Part shown: positions 1 to 6,915 of the stretch, in pieces | Layout of the letters: each line of letters opens with the position of its first letter | Position numbering within the stretch: position 1 is the first letter of the stretch | NCBI GenBank assembly: GCA_003531155.1 | Contig: DQHR01000141.1 | Location: forward strand, 867 to 9,796 | Source: Bacteroidales bacterium | Lineage (GTDB): Bacteria > Bacteroidota > Bacteroidia > Bacteroidales > Tenuifilaceae | DNA length: 8,930 bases | Direction of reading: 5' to 3' | Translations under genes and position numbers: made by a program | Notes under the pieces: model-generated | Seen by the model: the letters and a program-made list of their open reading frames with translations, nothing else | Database searches by the model: none | Told to the model about the DNA's origin: nothing

Positions 1-1118
1 TTGAAATTGGACCATACTACAAAACCTATAGTTTTAATGAGATTGAAGGGAATAGATTTAGAGTATCAGGCAGGACAAGCAATAAGTTTAGTAAGAAGAT
101 AATGTTATCGTCATTTTTAGCATATGGCGATAAAGACAATCGCTTTAAGTTCGGGGTTGGTGCGCTGTATGTAATAAAGAAAAGACCTCGACAAGTGGTA
201 AACCTAGAATACAAAACGGATATTGAGCAACTTGGGCAAAGCCCATATGCGCTTACCGAAGATAATCTTATGACATCTATATTAAGACGTAATCCCAACT
301 ACAAACTAACTCTTGTTAATGAACTCTCTGGTTATTACCAAAAAGAATGGTTTTCGGGCTTTTCCAATACATTAAATTTCAATTTCAAAAAGATATACCC
401 CTCCGACTCAATTCCTTTTAAACGCATTTCAGATGGTTCAAAAGTTGACTTAGTCCAGAGTTTTAGTTTAACTCTCAACACACGTTTTCTTAAAGATGAA
501 AAATTTGTCACAGGAGAGTTTGAACGAGTTAGCCTTGGCAGTAAATATCCAGAACTCAACTTTGAAATAACAGGTTCAGTTAAAGGAATACTTGGCAGCC
601 AGTATACCTATGCAAAGTTACACTTCAACTATTACCATAAATTCAACATTAACCCCATTGGTTATAGCAGACTAATTATCGATGCCGGAAAAATATTTGG
701 AACTGTTCCCTATCCTTTGTTACAATTACATGAAGGGAATGAAACCTATGCATTCGATCGTTATGCATTTAACATGATGAACTATTATGAGTTTGCATCC
801 GATCAGTACAGCAGTTTAACTTACGAACATCACTTTCAAGGGTTTTTCTTAAACCATCTTCCACTGATGCGAAGATTAAAATGGCGTGAAGTGGCAACAG
901 GAAAATTTTTGATTGGATCAATAAATAATGCGAACAAAAAAGTGCTTGAATTTCCTTATGGTATGTCTGAGGTTTCAGAACCATACTCAGAGGTTGGCAT
1001 TGGAGTTGAGAACATTTTTAAAGTTATCAGGATAGATGCCACATGGAGGTTAACTCACCTTGATCACCCAAATATTGAGAAATTTGGTATTAGAGCCGGT
1101 TTACAAATTATATTCTAA
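1..1118 (+). CDS. DUF5686-family outer-membrane protein, C-terminal part (5' truncated)
   Basis: The reading frame is open from the window edge (first full codon at base 3) and stops at 1116-1118, giving about 371 residues. The ATG at 102 is internal, because recognisable family sequence continues upstream of it (EIGPYYKTYSFNEIEGNRFR, then a GRTSNKFSK stretch). The motifs LAYGDKDNRFKFG, KRPRQ, DIEQLGQSP and RRNPNYKLT are what I associate with DUF5686, a Bacteroidota family with an N-terminal carboxypeptidase-regulatory-like domain and a C-terminal beta-rich, probably outer-membrane barrel region. Only the C-terminal region is present here. Alternating aromatic/polar strands and a final Phe (GLQIIF) fit a barrel folded by the BAM machinery. 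Its biological role is not established. It lies 48 bp upstream of lptB on the same strand and may be co-transcribed with it. Family assignment is by recognition and fairly firm; function is not. Confidence 0.8.
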   Translation, partial: EIGPYYKTYSFNEIEGNRFRVSGRTSNKFSKKIMLSSFLAYGDKDNRFKFGVGALYVIKKRPRQVVNLEYKTDIEQLGQSPYALTEDNLMTSILRRNPNYKLTLVNELSGYYQKEWFSGFSNTLNFNFKKIYPSDSIPFKRISDGSKVDLVQSFSLTLNTRFLKDEKFVTGEFERVSLGSKYPELNFEITGSVKGILGSQYTYAKLHFNYYHKFNINPIGYSRLIIDAGKIFGTVPYPLLQLHEGNETYAFDRYAFNMMNYYEFASDQYSSLTYEHHFQGFFLNHLPLMRRLKWREVATGKFLIGSINNANKKVLEFPYGMSEVSEPYSEVGIGVENIFKVIRIDATWRLTHLDHPNIEKFGIRAGLQIIF

Positions 1119-1166
1119 GTATAATAATTATTTGTTAGTTTTACCCAATTATTCAACCTTAATATT

Positions 1167-1895
1167 ATGATGAGGCTACATACTAATAACCTTGTGAAAC
1201 GCTATAAAGCAAGAACTGTTGTAAAAGGTGCATCAGTTGAAGTAAAGCAAGGCGAAATTGTTGGATTGCTAGGTCCTAACGGAGCAGGAAAGACTACTAC
1301 ATTTTACATGATAGTTGGCTTGGTTCACCCAAACGCAGGAAACATTTACCTCGATGATGTTGACATAACAAATGAACCTGTTTATCGCAGAGCTCAACGA
1401 GGAATCGGCTATTTAGCACAAGAAGCATCTGTTTTCAGAAACTTAAGCGTAGAAGACAATATCAAATCAGTACTGGAGATGACCAGCTTCTCGAAAGAGT
1501 ATCAAAGGGAAAAGGTTGAATCATTAATAAATGAATTCAGTCTCACCAAAATTCGCAAAAGTTTAGGCATTCAACTTTCGGGAGGCGAAAGGAGACGTAC
1601 CGAAATTGCAAGAGCCCTTGCGCTCGATCCCAAGTTCATCCTTCTTGATGAACCTTTTGCTGGAGTTGACCCAATTGCTGTAGAAGACATCCAAAACATT
1701 GTTGCTCATCTAAAAGATCGTAATATTGGTATTCTAATTACCGATCATAATGTTCATGAGACTCTTACCATTACTGATAGAGCCTATCTTTTATTCGAAG
1801 GAGATATACTCAAATCAGGCACTGCACAAGAGTTAGCAGATGATGAACAAGTTAGAAAAGTTTACCTTGGCAAAAACTTTGAACTCAGAAAATAG
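1167..1895 (+). CDS. lptB: LptB, ATP-binding subunit of the lipopolysaccharide export ABC transporter
   Basis: This is the cytoplasmic ATPase that, with LptF and LptG, extracts lipopolysaccharide from the inner membrane and drives it along the Lpt bridge to the outer membrane. The 242-residue protein has the full length of the family. Walker A is at residues 36-44 (GPNGAGKTT), the Q-loop at Q85 within the LptB-typical GYLAQEASVF, the ABC signature at 137-141 (LSGGE, continuing RRRTEIARA), Walker B with catalytic Glu at 157-162 (FILLDE), and the switch His at H194 in TDHNVHET. The phrase DEPFAGVDPIAVEDIQ separates LptB from generic ABC ATPases. Two ATG codons stand in tandem at 1167 and 1170, so the start could be either. 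No Shine-Dalgarno sequence is visible, which is usual in Bacteroidota. No lptA, lptC or other lpt genes are in the window, which is common in this phylum. Confidence 0.96.
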   Translation: MMRLHTNNLVKRYKARTVVKGASVEVKQGEIVGLLGPNGAGKTTTFYMIVGLVHPNAGNIYLDDVDITNEPVYRRAQRGIGYLAQEASVFRNLSVEDNIKSVLEMTSFSKEYQREKVESLINEFSLTKIRKSLGIQLSGGERRRTEIARALALDPKFILLDEPFAGVDPIAVEDIQNIVAHLKDRNIGILITDHNVHETLTITDRAYLLFEGDILKSGTAQELADDEQVRKVYLGKNFELRK

Positions 1896-1923
1896 TCCAT
1901 ACATTTCACAATGTCAGATATTT

Positions 1924-1946
1924 AATATTTTTTTCATAAAAATATT
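1924..1946. other. AT-only hairpin downstream of lptB
   Basis: AATATTTTT (1924-1932) and AAAAATATT (1938-1946) are perfect reverse complements around a 5-nt loop. The stem has no G-C pair, so it is a weak terminator candidate. It is recorded because it is the only secondary structure between the lptB stop and the tRNA promoter. Confidence 0.3.
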
Positions 1947-1954
1947 ACAACAAT

Positions 1955-1985
1955 ATTGTGCTTTTAAAAAAAAGCCTTAGATTTG
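1955..1985 (+). promoter_or_regulatory. Bacteroidota-type promoter of tRNA-Leu
   Basis: An ATTG (1955-1958) in the -33 position is followed after exactly 19 bp by TAGATTTG (1978-1985), which matches the Bacteroidota -7 consensus TAnnTTTG in every defined position. Transcription would start around 1990, about 10 bp before the mature tRNA 5' end. A 10-bp palindrome, ACAATATTGT, covers the -33 element (1950-1959); it may be accidental. Confidence 0.75.
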
Positions 1986-1998
1986 CACCACAATTTTC

Positions 1999-2080
1999 GC
2001 GGGTATGGCGTAATTGGTAGCCGCGCTAGACTTAGGATCTAGTGTCGAGAGACGTGGGGGTTCGAGTCCCTTTACCCGCA
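1999..2080 (+). tRNA. tRNA-Leu (anticodon UAG)
   Basis: The acceptor stem is GCGGGTA (1999-2005) paired with TACCCGC (2073-2079), with discriminator A at 2080. The anticodon arm is CTAGA (2026-2030), loop CTTAGGA (2031-2037) and TCTAG (2038-2042), which puts anticodon TAG at 2033-2035, reading CUA and, by wobble, other CUN leucine codons. A long variable arm with a short stem (2043-2055, GTC/GAC) is the class II feature expected of tRNA-Leu. The T arm is GGGGG, TTCGAGT, CCCTT (2056-2072) with two G-U pairs. The CCA end is not encoded, so it must be added after transcription, as is normal in this phylum. The gene stands alone with its own promoter and terminator. Confidence 0.96.
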
Positions 2081-2081
2081 C

Positions 2082-2107
2082 AAAGCCCCAAATCATTGGG
2101 GCTTTTT
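2082..2107 (+). terminator. Rho-independent terminator of tRNA-Leu
   Basis: AAAGCCCCAA (2082-2091) pairs perfectly with TTGGGGCTTT (2096-2105) around the 4-nt loop ATCA. The T-run at 2103-2107 closes the structure. It begins two bases after the tRNA 3' end. Confidence 0.9.
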
Positions 2108-2143
2108 CATTTCCATCAATCATAACGCTTTTAAGAGCAATCG

Positions 2144-3082
2144 ATGAAACCTAATAAGAAAGAGAAATCAATGATTCAGCGTATTACCGACTGTTTTAGA
2201 TTGGCCATGCCTTCTGCAATAAAAACATCGTTATGGTTCCTTAAAATAACAATTCCAATTTCGCTTTCAGTAACTTTACTTTATCATTTTGGCGTACTAA
2301 ACATTATATCAGACTTGCTCTCACCAGCATTCGGGTTGATTGGACTTAAAGGAGAAGCAGCACTTGTATACATCTCATCTGCATTCCTAAATGTTTACTC
2401 GGCAATAGCAGTTATGACCTCATTGAATTTCACTATTCGTGAGATGACCATCATAGCTGTGATGAGTCTTATTGCACATAATCTGATAGTTGAAACTGCG
2501 GTTCAAAAAAAGACTGGCTCAAGGGCTTGGCATATGATAGCCCTAAGGATTATCACTTCAGTTATTGCAGCTATAATCCTAAACTATTTGCTACCATTCC
2601 AAATGAGCGAATCGTCAATGGGTATTCATCATATTGACAACCTAACACTAAAAGATGTATTGGTTAGTTGGACAATATCATCAATAAAGTTAAGTATTAA
2701 AATAGTGGTACTCATTACACTGCTTATGATTCTTCAAAAGATATTGTTAGAATTCAAAATTACCGTTCTTCTCTCCAATGTTTTTAGTCCAGCCCTAAAA
2801 GTAATGGGGTTGCCAAAAACAACAACATTGATGTGGATTGCAGCAAACTTGTTAGGGTTGGCATATGGATCAGCCGTAATGATTGATGAAGTTGAATCAG
2901 GCAGAATTACAAAACAGGATGCAGATTTGCTCAACTATCATATTGCTATTTCGCACTCCAATCTCGAAGATCTACTTCTTTATGCTGCTATTGGAATCTC
3001 GGTTTGGTGGCTACTATTACCTCGCATAATACTAGCCATATTTGCAGTTTGGGGAAGAAGAATGTTTTTAACTTCAAATTAA
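2144..3082 (+). CDS. Membrane protein with paired nucleoside-recognition (Gate) domains
   Basis: This is a 312-residue polytopic inner-membrane protein. Hydrophobic segments lie near residues 30-50, 72-92, 100-118, 132-151, 183-201, 226-246 and 279-302. It resembles the Bacteroidota proteins annotated as nucleoside recognition protein, which carry the Gate domain also found in concentrative nucleoside transporters and in sporulation proteins SpmA/SpmB. The two halves look alike. LLSPAFGLIGL (58-68) with NVYSAIAVM (83-91) and AHNLIVE (111-117) corresponds to VFSPALKVMGL (213-223) with GLAYGSAVM (238-246) and SHSNLED (270-276). No substrate can be assigned; an uptake or channel role is a guess from the fold. 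The start at 2144 gives a basic N-terminus; ATG at 2171 (residue 10) is an alternative. Only 36 bp separate the tRNA terminator from the start and I see no -7 box there, so expression may depend on read-through or a non-consensus promoter. Confidence 0.8.
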   Translation: MKPNKKEKSMIQRITDCFRLAMPSAIKTSLWFLKITIPISLSVTLLYHFGVLNIISDLLSPAFGLIGLKGEAALVYISSAFLNVYSAIAVMTSLNFTIREMTIIAVMSLIAHNLIVETAVQKKTGSRAWHMIALRIITSVIAAIILNYLLPFQMSESSMGIHHIDNLTLKDVLVSWTISSIKLSIKIVVLITLLMILQKILLEFKITVLLSNVFSPALKVMGLPKTTTLMWIAANLLGLAYGSAVMIDEVESGRITKQDADLLNYHIAISHSNLEDLLLYAAIGISVWWLLLPRIILAIFAVWGRRMFLTSN

Positions 3083-3110
3083 AAGCCCCTAAGGGGCTTT
3101 TAATTTGAAG
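3072..3110. terminator. Bidirectional terminator, perfect 18-bp hairpin
   Basis: CTTCAAATTAAAAGCCCC (3072-3089) is the exact reverse complement of 3093-3110, around a TAA loop at 3090-3092. The stem has a G-C-rich apex (GCCCC/GGGGC) with A/T runs on both flanks, so each strand reads GGGGCTTTTAATTTG at the 3' side. It lies between two convergent genes and can serve both. The stem includes the last codons and the stop codon (3080-3082) of the upstream gene. Confidence 0.88.
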
Positions 3111-3134
3111 AAAACTCACAAAATACAATCATCA

Positions 3135-4430
3135 TTAAAATCGATAGCCAAACAGTAAGTATATTCTATTTGTAATAGATTTAAGATTTGAAGTTGTTGT
3201 CATACCATTCCCTAGCTCTTCTCTAAACTCAATAGAACATTTTTTATACATAGCGCCAAAACCAACATTAAAACCAACTTCAATTTTCCTAGCCTCTTTA
3301 ATCGCTTTACCCTCGGTTACACTCTCATCTACATAGAATTTTTTCTCTATTTTCTTGTAATTTTTCTCCCCTATTGCATAACCTGAAGTTATACCAGCGT
3401 TCCCAAAAATGAATAACTTACCCATCGGATATTTAAACCGTACCATATTATTCAACTTTATATACGAATAGCTGAGACTTGTACTTGTATAAGTATATTC
3501 ATCCGCACTCTTAACCACATCATATCTGCCCTCAACACTATAAGTAGTATATAGAATCTCATTTGATTGGGACCACCGACCACTATTCCTTAAAAAATTA
3601 ATATCAAAAATCACCCCAGCAGCAAAATCAGTGGATTGCTTATAACCTGCTTTTGTTATATCATTAAAATACTTAGAACCGGTTAGGTTAAGAGAGGTTA
3701 ATGAAACACCTGCGAAAATGCCAAACTTTAACTTGGATTTAGACCTTTTTTCATTATAAGTTATGTCTGCATTTGAACATAGTAAATAGGCGTAGAATAA
3801 CTTTTGTAATTTATTTAATTCATATTTGGTTGAATTAATTTTTGAATACATCTTAGGGCAATCTGCAAAATACAACCTAAACTGCCCTAAAAAATTATTA
3901 TTTTCTTTAATGATTATTCTATCAAAATTTAATGAAGAATCCTCTACACTAACCGTATTCGCCAATCTAGTTTTTCTCAAATATCTTTTATGAACAAGAA
4001 GTTCGAAATCATCATTTTGCTTAACATAGAATTGAACCTTCATTCGTTTATTTGTATAGTAATATAAGCTCTTAGTTCCCCTAATAGCTGCCCTAAGGAA
4101 TGCTGTATCCATTTCAATCTTCAACTCACTCCCAAGTTCTAAGTCCTGTGTATATTCAGTACTCATTTCTGTTTTAACTATTGCACTTTCATAGTTTTCC
4201 TCATTTACGCCAAACCCTTTTATTGCTAAGGGTGCATACTGAGTTTTAGCATCATCAAGGGTCTTTTTAAAAAAGACAACTTTTTTATCCTTCTCCCACT
4301 CCCTATAGTCAATATACCCTTTCAAAGTATCACCTTTAAGCGTTAATACATATCCTGGCAAATAATTTTCTTGCCCAAATGCTACACCAAATAGTAACAC
4401 ACTAAAAAAAAACAAAAGACATTTTCTCAT
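3135..4430 (-). CDS. Secreted predicted outer-membrane beta-barrel protein, function unknown
   Basis: The protein has 431 residues. A signal peptide (MRKCLLFFFSVLLFGVAFG, probable cut before Q20) is followed by a beta-rich region that opens with GYVLTLKGDTLKGYIDYR (26-43), a phrase I recognise from Bacteroidota porin-family or hypothetical proteins. The middle has an FADCPKMYSKI segment (188-198) and a helical NKLQKLFYAYLLC stretch (206-218), also typical of that family. From about residue 234 to the end, alternating strands (KFGIFAGVSLTS, KLFIFGNAGIT, RKIEVGFNVGFGAMY) and the terminal aromatic residue (LLFGYRF) point to a small eight-stranded-type barrel (Omp_b-brl-like). The protein therefore probably sits in the outer membrane with an N-terminal periplasmic domain. 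It is a single-gene unit with no partner nearby. No ligand or role can be named. I found no exact -7 box upstream on the minus strand. Confidence 0.75.
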   Translation of the reverse strand: MRKCLLFFFSVLLFGVAFGQENYLPGYVLTLKGDTLKGYIDYREWEKDKKVVFFKKTLDDAKTQYAPLAIKGFGVNEENYESAIVKTEMSTEYTQDLELGSELKIEMDTAFLRAAIRGTKSLYYYTNKRMKVQFYVKQNDDFELLVHKRYLRKTRLANTVSVEDSSLNFDRIIIKENNNFLGQFRLYFADCPKMYSKINSTKYELNKLQKLFYAYLLCSNADITYNEKRSKSKLKFGIFAGVSLTSLNLTGSKYFNDITKAGYKQSTDFAAGVIFDINFLRNSGRWSQSNEILYTTYSVEGRYDVVKSADEYTYTSTSLSYSYIKLNNMVRFKYPMGKLFIFGNAGITSGYAIGEKNYKKIEKKFYVDESVTEGKAIKEARKIEVGFNVGFGAMYKKCSIEFREELGNGMTTTSNLKSITNRIYLLFGYRF

Positions 4431-4779
4431 TTTATTTATCGTTTAAATGGTTTATATGATTAGAATAGTTTAATGGAAATCATTAAAGTTGTATTTCTTT
4501 GTGCTTTATCTTAAAGTAAACTATTTTAATTTAATTCCACAACACCTATTAACAGAATTCATTAATACATTTATCCTGATGTTGATTTTACTAAGCAAGA
4601 GCATTAAACATATAGATTATTGATATTAAATAATTTTATTTCCATTTTCGAAGAAAATCCTTATTTCAAACATTTTTTTTGCATACTCATAAAGTAATTA
4701 TTGTTTTTTTTACTTTTATATTGAAAAGGGCGCAACCGAAAAGCCAAAAAAGAGTAGGAAAAATCAAAATCATATTAAT
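4431..4779. other. AT-rich intergenic spacer between divergent genes, no gene seen
   Basis: This 349-bp stretch separates the divergent starts of the barrel gene (minus) and the SPFH gene (plus), so it must hold both promoters. I searched by eye for TAnnTTTG on both strands and found only near matches: TACTTTTA at 4711-4718 on the plus strand, and AATGTTTG on the minus strand (around 4668-4675). Neither has a well-placed -33 element. The longest open frames are about a dozen codons. No tRNA, riboswitch or convincing repeat is visible. Confidence 0.5.
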
Positions 4780-5748
4780 ATGGGATTCTTTTCATTCACA
4801 GCATGGATTCTGTTGCTATACGGAATTGGTGGTTTTATCTTATTTAAGGTAAAAAACAAACGAGGCGAAACCATTAACATCCCTTTTTGGAGATTCACGC
4901 TGCCAACTGGATTGGTTCTAGTTATTATCCTTTCAATGATTGTTAGAATCGACCCTCAACAAGTAGGTGTTGTAGTAAAGCCTTCGGGGGTAGAAAACAC
5001 TGAAATACATACTGGCTGGCACGTTATTGCCCCTTGGAACGATGTTCACAAGATGGATAAAACCGTTTGGGTATACACTTGCGCTCACGATGCCAAAGAA
5101 GGCTCTCGTCCAAGTGCCGATGCCATTTGGGCTCCAACCAAAGATGGTATAAAAATGGGTTTTGATGTATCTATCTCATGGAGAATCGACCCAAATGAAG
5201 CAAGTTGGATTTATCAAAATGTTACTGAAAGCGACGGTGGCGAATCAGGCAGATACCTTTGGTTAGAGGAGAATGTTATTAGAACAAAACTAAAATCAGC
5301 ACTTGCGCTAACTGTTTCAAACTATTCTCCAATTGAAGTTTACAGTACAAAACGCGAAGAAATTCAGCAGCATGTAGCTGAAAGAGTAAAACTCGAAATC
5401 AACCCATACAAGCTAATACTTGACCAAATTGACTTACGCGAGGTGTTCTATAATTCGGATTATGAAATATCAATTAATAACAAAAAACTTGCAGAGCAAG
5501 AAGCCCTAAGATTGGTTGAAGTAACCAAGCAAAAAGAGGAACAACTTAAACAAGCTGAAATCGATAAGAATATCGCAATTCAAAAAGCGGAGGGTGAAGC
5601 AAAAGCGTTACAAATAAAGGGTAACTCACTTAGTATGAACCCAAAAATCATTCAACTTGAGTGGATAAATAAATGGGATGGCAAACTACCTCAATACATG
5701 ATGGGTAACGGACAAGGTGTAATCCTTTCGCTACCGAACAATCCATAG
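4780..5748 (+). CDS. SPFH/band-7 (prohibitin-like) membrane protein
   Basis: This 322-residue protein has two hydrophobic segments near the N-terminus (about 5-22 and 40-55). An SPFH domain follows, from about 57 to 225 (VGVVVKPSG, GWHVIAPWNDVHKMD, the strand GIKMGFDVSISWRID, then YSTKREEIQQHVAERVK). An Ala/Glu/Lys-rich coiled coil runs from about 233 to 280 (LAEQEALRLVEVTKQKEEQ, IAIQKAEGEAKALQIKG). The C-terminus, WINKWDGKLPQYMMGNGQG, is the tail seen in bacterial prohibitin-like proteins. Members of this family form membrane-anchored oligomeric rings or scaffolds and often modulate membrane proteases or membrane microdomains. Which partner applies here cannot be told: there is no NfeD or protease gene adjacent. 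Most single-pass prohibitin-like proteins lack the first segment, so the second hydrophobic segment is probably the usual SPFH anchor. The ATG at 4780 is preferred because the hydrophobic start follows immediately; the nearest purine-rich stretch (AGGAAAAA) is about 17 bp upstream. Confidence 0.88.
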   Translation: MGFFSFTAWILLLYGIGGFILFKVKNKRGETINIPFWRFTLPTGLVLVIILSMIVRIDPQQVGVVVKPSGVENTEIHTGWHVIAPWNDVHKMDKTVWVYTCAHDAKEGSRPSADAIWAPTKDGIKMGFDVSISWRIDPNEASWIYQNVTESDGGESGRYLWLEENVIRTKLKSALALTVSNYSPIEVYSTKREEIQQHVAERVKLEINPYKLILDQIDLREVFYNSDYEISINNKKLAEQEALRLVEVTKQKEEQLKQAEIDKNIAIQKAEGEAKALQIKGNSLSMNPKIIQLEWINKWDGKLPQYMMGNGQGVILSLPNNP

Positions 5749-5760
5749 AATAAATAGAAA

Positions 5761-5827
5761 GTTGGAATAATGGAATGATTAATAACATAGCATCTATTCC
5801 ATCATTTCATTATTCCAATATTCTATT
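5761..5827. repeat. Inverted array of imperfect 8-bp ATTCCATT units, hairpin-forming
   Basis: TTGGAATAATGGAATGAT (5762-5779) pairs with ATCATTTCATTATTCCAA (5801-5818) along 18 bp with a single G-U pair and a 21-nt loop. The arms are built of 8-bp units. On the plus strand four run head to tail: ATTCCATC, ATTTCATT, ATTCCAAT and ATTCTATT (5796-5827). Two more lie in the opposite orientation, GTTGGAAT and AATGGAAT (5761-5776). The element fills the gap between two convergent genes and could act as a bidirectional transcript end, although it has no strong T-run. Confidence 0.7.
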
Positions 5828-5838
5828 ACCTTTTCAAC

Positions 5839-6711
5839 CTACCTCACAGGCACCCAAATTTCAGTCATCAACTTTTCAGGCGGAGTCGAATCTGCAGTAT
5901 TGATATACTTCTCAAATCCGGGGTCATCGCGAAGTTCAATATTGTTTTCAGAAACCCATTGACCATAAATATATTGATAAGATGGTGCTAAAAGTGTATA
6001 AGGCCCAATAAGTTTAAACACAGCATACTTTCCGCCCACGATCGTTTTGAAACCAACTATCCCATCGGGTTTTATATCTGTCTTTATGGTAACACATGCT
6101 TCGTAGCGACATTTTTCGGGCTCAGTAAGCGATGGGTCATCGTAACTGACACCCAAAAATTGGGTATCGGGTCCAAATAGTTTGAAACGTCCAGCAAATC
6201 CACAAACAGTTTTCCAAGCGTTTTCGGTATTATGGTCGCCATAGGCACCAATGGCTGTAACATATACAACTTTTAAATCGGTTATAGTCCTATACTCGGG
6301 GTCTAAAGTCAAATTTTTCATTGTTATTTTCTCTTTTAATGGTTCTCGAAACGGGAGTTGAAAATCTCTGTCGTTTCTAAATTGAACAGGAGTAATCCCA
6401 AACCTACGCTTAAAAACCTTATTGAACGAAGCTTGTGAATCGTACCCAACCTTTAAGGCAATTTCAGCCACCTGCAAATCGGTTACCCTTAGCAGCTGCG
6501 CAGCCACCCCTAAGCGTGTTCTTTGCAGGTAACCACCTATCGATTCACCGAGATAAGCCCTCATAATTCGATGAAAGTGGAATGATGAGTAACACGAGAG
6601 ACTTGCCAGGTAATCGAGATCGAGCTTATCGCCAATATGATTATGGATATACTGAATCACCACATTAATTCGCTCGTGATAAGTTTTTAAAGTTTGTTCA
6701 GTTCCTGTCAT
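5839..6711 (-). CDS. AraC-family transcriptional regulator with GyrI-like effector-binding domain
   Basis: This is a cytoplasmic DNA-binding regulator of 290 residues. The N-terminal AraC/XylS region has two helix-turn-helix units: about 31-50 (LDYLASLSCYSSFHFHRIMR) and 81-108 (VAEIALKVGYDSQASFNKVF, then KRRFGITP). The second contains the family signature A-x-x-x-G-Y-x-[ST]-Q-x-S-F. A linker around 114-135 leads to a GyrI-like domain (about 138-290) with the motifs RYEACVTI, GGKYAVFKLIGPY, Y..IYGQWV and the closing MTEIWVPV. In Rob and BmrR-type proteins such a domain binds small, often hydrophobic or cationic molecules, with a conserved acidic residue; E284 is a candidate here. The likely job is ligand-responsive activation of efflux or detoxification genes, but no such target lies next to it. 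The gene is divergent from blaI across 242 bp. ATG at 6711 places the first HTH at the normal distance from the N-terminus. Confidence 0.93.
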   Translation of the reverse strand: MTGTEQTLKTYHERINVVIQYIHNHIGDKLDLDYLASLSCYSSFHFHRIMRAYLGESIGGYLQRTRLGVAAQLLRVTDLQVAEIALKVGYDSQASFNKVFKRRFGITPVQFRNDRDFQLPFREPLKEKITMKNLTLDPEYRTITDLKVVYVTAIGAYGDHNTENAWKTVCGFAGRFKLFGPDTQFLGVSYDDPSLTEPEKCRYEACVTIKTDIKPDGIVGFKTIVGGKYAVFKLIGPYTLLAPSYQYIYGQWVSENNIELRDDPGFEKYINTADSTPPEKLMTEIWVPVR

Positions 6712-6749
6712 TTTAATAGTGATAAATTAAATTCATTTTAAACATGTTT

Positions 6750-6780
6750 CAAAAGTTAACTTCAATACAAAAGTATCAAC
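6750..6780 (-). promoter_or_regulatory. Candidate promoter of the AraC-family gene
   Basis: Two -7-like boxes lie on the minus strand upstream of the AraC gene. CAAAAGTT (6750-6757, read AACTTTTG) has one mismatch to TAnnTTTG and a GTTG-like -33 (6777-6780) exactly 19 bp away. CAAAAGTA (6768-6775, read TACTTTTG) is an exact -7 match but has no placed -33 element. One of the two probably starts transcription; I cannot say which. Confidence 0.4.
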
Positions 6781-6832
6781 ATAAACTTACAGTGGTTTAT
6801 CCAATCTTGCTAACATGAAACTTAATTTTATC

Positions 6833-6849
6833 TTACTGTCATTCAGTAA
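6833..6849. other. Small dyad in the araC-blaI intergenic region
   Basis: TTACTG (6833-6838) and CAGTAA (6844-6849) form a perfect 6-bp inverted repeat with a 5-bp spacer. It differs in sequence from the BlaI-type half-sites just downstream and could be a binding site for another regulator, or chance in AT-rich DNA. Confidence 0.3.
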
Positions 6850-6870
6850 TATATATTTTTATTAAAAATA

Positions 6871-6906
6871 AACTAAACATTTAGTTGTTAAACTAATATT
6901 TTAGTT
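6871..6906. promoter_or_regulatory. Tandem operator array for the BlaI-type repressor (two 16-bp dyads)
   Basis: The dyads are AACTAAACATTTAGTT (6871-6886, 7-bp perfect arms) and AACTAATATTTTAGTT (6891-6906, 6 of 7 arm positions paired). The half-sites AACTAA, TTAGTT, AACTAA and TTAGTT start at 6871, 6881, 6891 and 6901, exactly 10 bp apart, so all face the same side of the helix. The first dyad overlaps the -33 region and the second fills the -33/-7 spacer of the promoter, a layout suited to repression. BlaI/MecI/CopY repressors bind such dyads as dimers and usually control their own operon; the assignment to this BlaI is inferred from position. Confidence 0.75.
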
Positions 6907-6915
6907 ATATATTTG
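6884..6915 (+). promoter_or_regulatory. Promoter of the blaI-blaR1-like operon
   Basis: TATATTTG (6908-6915) is an exact match to the Bacteroidota -7 box TAnnTTTG. A GTTG (6884-6887) lies 20 bp upstream as the -33 element. Transcription would begin near 6920, giving a leader of about 34 nt before the ATG at 6954. Both elements are overlapped or flanked by the repressor dyads. Confidence 0.7.

Noticed and set aside
102..104. ATG at 102 as the true start of the first gene
   Set aside because: The same frame is open to the window edge and already carries DUF5686 family sequence upstream, so this Met is internal.
26..298. Minus-strand frame of 90 codons
   Set aside because: It lies wholly within the DUF5686 coding region, has no family features, and reads as the antisense of a well-supported gene. 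The same applies to the other short frames inside the real genes (335-559, 769-984, 2734-2934, 6084-6269, 7815-8048, 8055-8279).
1999..2107. tRNA-Leu as an attachment site for an integrated element
   Set aside because: No integrase, no repeat of the tRNA 3' end and no foreign-looking genes are found nearby; the tRNA is followed directly by its own terminator.
4431..4779. A hidden small gene or structured RNA in the long spacer
   Set aside because: Open frames are about a dozen codons at most, and I found no convincing stem-loop or conserved motif; it looks like plain AT-rich promoter DNA.
5761..5827. A short CRISPR-like array
   Set aside because: The units are 8 bp, contiguous and without spacers, and occur in both orientations, so this is a simple inverted repeat array.
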